DNA from: CACKLF01 sp002725175
GTDB lineage: Bacteria > Pseudomonadota > Alphaproteobacteria > Rhodobacterales > Rhodobacteraceae
Assembly: GCA_002725175.2 (NCBI GenBank)
Contig: PBQX02000047.1
Span: 1 to 22,284, forward strand
DNA: 22,284 nt
Direction: 5' to 3'
Below, piece after piece: positions 20,501 to 22,284 of this stretch. Under the pieces are notes generated by a model, which was given only the letters and a program-made list of their open reading frames with translations, did no database searches and was not told the DNA's origin. A program made the translations under genes and the position numbers. Each line of letters begins with the position of its first letter. The first letter of the stretch is position 1.

Positions 20501-22284
20501 TGTGTAACCAGTTTGTCTCGCTATAAGATAGCTAATTAATTGTCTTTTAATTGGCAAATTAAGTATTATGTATTCACCATCTATAGTTGTGCCGCCTGTG
20601 GTATCTGATCCAAGATTTGCTGAACCAACATAACTACCACTACCGTCGGAATATGTGCCGCCAGCACTAGCCCAATTGTCCGTATCTGGTGATGTTAAGT
20701 CATTAAAGGCATAATATACTTCTTTTCCTGAATGTTCAGATGAAGCACTAATTTCATATCCATCTTGGTTATAATCTGACATACTTATAATCGGTTCGGT
20801 TACCTCGCCTATTGATTTATCGAAAGGTGCAATATTCCAGTTTTTTAATTCAGTATTAGTATTGGTGTAAACGTCAACTGAGGGGGTACATCCCTCACAT
20901 AGTCCAAAACTATCAAAAAAAGTTTGATAAAGCTGCCCGCTACCTTCTTCCGATTCGTTTGAAATATTTTTAAGATTTACTAAATTACAATTATTCATTT
21001 TAAATTCACTATTATTACCAAGATTAGGAGTATTTCGGAATGCTAATTCCATAGTACTACAATAAGTATAGTCCCAACTGCCAGGAAGGTCTTCTATATT
21101 AGATGATTGGCTAATATCAATATCTTGTTCATTACCTAAACTAATACAACTACGGAACATTTTGTACATACTATATTCAAGTCCTTGTGGTGACTGTACA
21201 ATCCATGATGATAAACCTTTGCCAGTAAAATTTCGGCACACATGAAACATGTTTTGCATATTCGTTGGATCTGTAATAGTCCAATTGTTCAATTCTCCAT
21301 CAAAATAATAGCTTTCATAAAACATCTCATATAAATAATTTGTGAGATTCCATCCGTTTAAAGATATTGTTTTGTGAATATAATTATCAAGGCCGTCGGG
21401 CGGGTCATAACCAAATGATCGACGAAACATTTGTTCGCAACTATCAGAATTATTTAAATCCCAATTTTCAATTATTACATCAAAATTATTTCCCAAATGT
21501 GGCGTAGCATTAAACATTTGTTTTGTAGTAGTAATTCCAGAAACATTCCAATTAGAAAGATTCAAATTAGTTTCATTATCTCTATGACCTTGGAAAGTCG
21601 AATTTTCGAAAGCAGAATTAAGACTTGTACCGGTTCTTATAGAAGGAGCATCAGTCGCACTTATTCGTCCAGCAAATCCCTTAAATTGCTTACTATCTGA
21701 ATAGAGAACTATTCCATTTAAATTAGTTATATTTAATGATGAATTACTAGTTATATTTTTGTCATGAAAATATACTCCCCATGTTTCACCTGAATCATTT
21801 AAATCTGGAGTAGGTAAATATATTTTAACAATATAAGCACCAGAAATGTCTAAATTACTAATAGAATCATTTTCACCATAAAATCCAGTTGTAACTGGCT
21901 CATTATCAGTTGTTTCTACTTTTACATATGTCTCTTCATAATCTCCAACTTTCCAACCATTTCCAATTTGAATAGGAATATCTATAGTCTCTACTCCGGA
22001 TATAGTAAATTCTAAAGGTCCATTACTATATGGACCATCATCACTTTCTCCATGAGAGGTTATTAGACTTTCTCCTGATACATCAAATCCTTCATCGTCC
22101 CAAGTAAAATTATCATCTAATCTGGAAAGTAATTTCGTTCTTGCAACCCAACCCTCTTCATTATATTTCGATGCGAATTTTATACTATTCCCAGATATGT
22201 CTAAAGATAATGTAGCAAGTTTTTCCCAACCAACTAAGATTGAACTATAATTATTTGTCGATATATTAGTATCTTTTGCAAAAT
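14522..22284 (-). CDS. Giant multi-domain surface protein (BspA/DUF285, LamG-like and discoidin-like modules), 5'-partial
   Basis: The frame is open from TAG at 14524-14522 to the right edge: 2,586 residues with no in-frame stop. There is no Met between 21565 and the edge, and position 21565 is a TTG codon, so the true start lies outside. In protein order: BspA/DUF285-type repeats (NLSNWNVSGITTTKQMF and similar, about 21640-20820); a discoidin-like domain (about 20810-20265, with WNIYGRQTKSSNWELIDERT); a second DUF285 block; a LamG-like lectin fold (19990-19440); more DUF285; a second LamG-like unit (about 19130-18690); DUF285 again; an unclassified module (18215-17850); a discoidin-like unit (17600-17085); the unclassified module again (16910-16470); a LamG-like unit (16400-15940); a third discoidin-like domain (15720-15215, WSIYGSNDDSTWTLLLF); and a C-terminal LamG (15080-14530, GEWTHIAMTFDATNNQLKAF). 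All are extracellular or carbohydrate-binding folds. It is probably a virion fibre or host adhesin. Domain limits are approximate. Confidence 0.9.
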   Translation of the reverse strand, partial: FAKDTNISTNNYSSILVGWEKLATLSLDISGNSIKFASKYNEEGWVARTKLLSRLDDNFTWDDEGFDVSGESLITSHGESDDGPYSNGPLEFTISGVETIDIPIQIGNGWKVGDYEETYVKVETTDNEPVTTGFYGENDSISNLDISGAYIVKIYLPTPDLNDSGETWGVYFHDKNITSNSSLNITNLNGIVLYSDSKQFKGFAGRISATDAPSIRTGTSLNSAFENSTFQGHRDNETNLNLSNWNVSGITTTKQMFNATPHLGNNFDVIIENWDLNNSDSCEQMFRRSFGYDPPDGLDNYIHKTISLNGWNLTNYLYEMFYESYYFDGELNNWTITDPTNMQNMFHVCRNFTGKGLSSWIVQSPQGLEYSMYKMFRSCISLGNEQDIDISQSSNIEDLPGSWDYTYCSTMELAFRNTPNLGNNSEFKMNNCNLVNLKNISNESEEGSGQLYQTFFDSFGLCEGCTPSVDVYTNTNTELKNWNIAPFDKSIGEVTEPIISMSDYNQDGYEISASSEHSGKEVYYAFNDLTSPDTDNWASAGGTYSDGSGSYVGSANLGSDTTGGTTIDGEYIILNLPIKRQLISYLIARQTGYTNGFPTDWNIYGRQTKSSNWELIDERTGEAPTGYSSGSTDSGGSVYSAETTNEYESFAIVISKCEDKDNVRIAELKFNCLPGDWGISLCDMFGTTDSTGRESYFNGDVSNWTITDPTNMTSMFHDCEKFKGKGLSSWVVKSPKGLEYSMNTMFRSCISLGNEQDIDISQFRLAFAEQHIFSYDATGMNLPVYLNSYFNPSTIGITGSKDRTIIVVINWYGTTYDDGSTRDEGAGAIFSYGNKDGSTGSAFSLSMKASGVLHIWINNTSITSTIVVSPNVEIIVAVSVDNKKEGHFYIKGLSEGTWQHEQINFSNNLSTDTDNNFTLGDGWGGNHFRGTIGTLAIYDFAVTSIENIEDIVIDRSTSPASYGSWDYSYVNNSEQCFRNCQYLGSGDSVFIMNDCNFQNNEVLYDMFRDSFHHPSSSGNEANVYMNNWTIGTNYSNADSHYVSTVLPGSKIESIPMVMELGYSNDWTIEWEHMDTLTYITGGAVYDDDASDIFIGNGTNGRFFVRSWDGKYYVALENFFELISLNTTDYVPNKRNKVRIVYSSGYYYYIINGVTQSAQSIGDWGTRSVTSIHLNRNHEDSYDSSTHTTNTMYAFRYWDSVNNQNGDGISLNNMFSESPYFNANISDWNINYVRYFGALVNNSQRFNQNLGNWTIFNSVVPWDDDNNSLQLNSMFLGSGMSVENYSNTLYGWSLQDSYGHSFIGSGGITIANTQYNYLGYDAHIELKRKVGVSIGDGGFSESNIHFETLTNKFFGKDDGNDNLKYIGQLINGSNSFDIHCWGVHPSDNTIIIAADANNGDMLFCRITQEGVDVITSSGYISPWSGIIESQADLLTYYGNATMNHDDDSIPSTFIKNPIFDLYTTKYLSISDNRTVLSRNISNWDTTAKHPPSNHYLAFGTNAPLKSSTVSINSIDSGIPSLQEGGFVRFRIDESGTIDGDADLEFYVGICNQPAKHWLNNENLGTFRYLQLKADGTSACNIMELQAWVGNVNIATVANGAAEAYWKNYENLALSQDNMTWTGSGSYHYASLANNNLMGTEPSVSSTYPFAHSHDGYLNISMLIDLQNDYKISDLQAIVVYNRNQDSGGSSAQRIEGFKPQLLDSNMNIVYDGNSFTGGNAYHRVNGPAWWTVSSSLLTDNENDFATKIINLSSDNWTNTTVYEFYDAAYVPIFAGYPNTGNFWINNPFGTSNGGIGQRTNNDAKDSNIHQWALDSDNNVILTDRSLDFVDQSLSGDPATRFIKITQTGILVLLEDSDGTLRNGKVISGNDITYSSRAELINAFYDDAVFSTANYSFVKDDLFYETTMNLEYIFTNPNFEVFAFNDGNSSFHGRIIQSQNIVFDILSTSSVQKNGENTDLYSVSTWKYFTILSIEPTDTSEYIIEWEDDPVSAQHGGYFLNHGPDQDDGTGISDTNLRAQVLWHWNTDPQTPDKGWFVVNSNEYVFYSGGRSDADQSTVAVYDKFRTKHTMKFKIYDNTNWQMTYVIDGSDVSFIIPTINNFTINDKDSIQLRYYFDSSTHTSPHKITVNNSQEKLRQTTDDATYPLFNSDIKLSWSDENDIIQYEYHRTDSTEFPPFTWPYDDATTLGNEDTYGTNTYGGYELTTSGVEPLKQYLLYQGAGSSDPNIFLPLAPYNADGTYPGSAQLSANSDSDGNDIPLGEWHKIHMPNPIILNTVNIAARYYNWGRPRKWSIYGSNDDSTWTLLLFKSNDKPSSGGGTDYAVDSTLEFEYFAIVVEENDNYDFLNIAALSWFGQEVKTITKHIQSNISNEKYLFGFLKNRFSNAEIKVYGDTNTSYLAASVLNKPPIEFILTPNESFSIDFFVRLNEMDTLMSNGDTSDPKNYYIITKTQATSGTNINQLYYDVNYVYHDRFVFDQELEDQFQMTTGVSTTIGEWTHIAMTFDATNNQLKAFFNGTEFVNTDFSSVNTSQWATFELPGFQRGPDGPGADIDYVYNFYPNKILTQIEVNDLQGKTQDNISTIFNYYN
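19996..20176 (-). repeat. Internal 181 bp duplication, copy 2 (in protein order)
   Basis: This segment aligns without gaps to 21106-21286 at a constant offset of 1110 bp. The first roughly 60 bp are identical and the rest is scattered with substitutions. It encodes the DUF285 stretch NWTITDPTNMTSMFHDCEKF through CISLGNEQDIDISQ in the giant surface protein. Confidence 0.85.
21106..21286 (-). repeat. Internal 181 bp duplication, copy 1 (in protein order)
   Basis: Partner of 19996-20176. It encodes NWTITDPTNMQNMFHVCRNF through CISLGNEQDIDISQ. The sequence after the repeat differs completely (SSNIEDLPGSWDY here, FRLAFAEQHIFSYD there), so the duplication junction sits at the DIDISQ end. Confidence 0.85.

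Noticed and set aside
21497..21700. Small plus-strand open frames across the giant gene
   Set aside because: All lie antisense to a continuous domain-bearing frame and are Ser/Ile-rich shadows.
1..22284. A bacterial origin, suggested by sigma-70 and FtsH
   Set aside because: The HSP90 is the eukaryotic cytosolic type, there are no Shine-Dalgarno sites or bacterial operons, and the accompanying genes (exostosin-like, HMG-like, IKNPYTN protein) fit a giant virus.
1..22284. A host algal nuclear or organellar contig
   Set aside because: Gene density is very high, no introns are visible in any gene including FtsH and HSP90, and neighbours include virus-type proteins and an AAAATTGA element. A viral insertion in a host genome cannot be fully excluded.
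1..22284. tRNA genes, CRISPR arrays, insertion sequences or inteins
   Set aside because: I read both strands and saw no cloverleaf candidates, no regularly spaced repeats, no transposase signatures and no intein blocks in FtsH or HSP90.

Overview
The window looks like part of a nucleocytoplasmic large DNA virus (giant virus) genome, most plausibly an Imitervirales/Mimiviridae-like virus of a photosynthetic protist. The DNA is strongly AT-rich. Genes are intronless, lie on both strands and are packed 6-110 bp apart, with some 3' ends overlapping. The content fits a giant virus: several glycosyltransferases, small membrane proteins, an HMG-box-like protein, an uncharacterised family protein with an 'IKNPYTN' motif, a BspA/DUF285-type giant surface protein, and one good match to the Mimivirus-type early promoter AAAATTGA. 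This placement is inferred from content and architecture; no search was run.

Layout. Positions 1-220 hold the start of a minus-strand gene that leaves the window. Positions 227-1363 hold a bacterial/plastid-type sigma-70 factor and a HAD-family phosphatase-like gene, both minus. Positions 1475-5356 hold an FtsH AAA+ metalloprotease and a GT2-GT4 fusion glycosyltransferase, both plus. Positions 5353-6345 hold a small F-box-like protein and an HMG-box-like protein, both minus. Positions 6411-10885 hold five plus-strand genes, including an HSP90. Positions 10875-13273 hold two divergent glycosyltransferases around a cluster of ambiguous bases. Positions 13326-14456 hold a small membrane protein and a membrane-anchored Kazal-like protein. 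From 14522 to the right edge runs one enormous minus-strand gene. It has no stop and no methionine upstream of 21565, so it is 5'-partial, with 2,586 residues visible.

The most striking feature is at the left end. Both the sigma factor and FtsH appear to begin with a short hydrophobic signal peptide followed directly by phenylalanine and then a Ser/Thr/basic stretch. That is the layout of bipartite presequences that send proteins into the complex plastids of red-lineage algae (haptophytes, stramenopiles, cryptophytes). A virus-encoded sigma factor has no obvious partner except the bacterial-type plastid RNA polymerase, and plastid FtsH degrades damaged photosystem II D1 protein. Together they suggest a virus that reprograms plastid transcription and photosystem repair during infection, a eukaryotic counterpart to photosynthesis genes carried by cyanophages. 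This is inference from sequence and needs localisation evidence.

The right half looks devoted to the virion or host surface. The three glycosyltransferase genes carry five catalytic domains between them. The Kazal-like protein has an N-terminal membrane anchor. The giant protein mixes BspA-like repeats with lectin-like and discoidin-like modules, as expected of a glycosylated fibre or adhesin.
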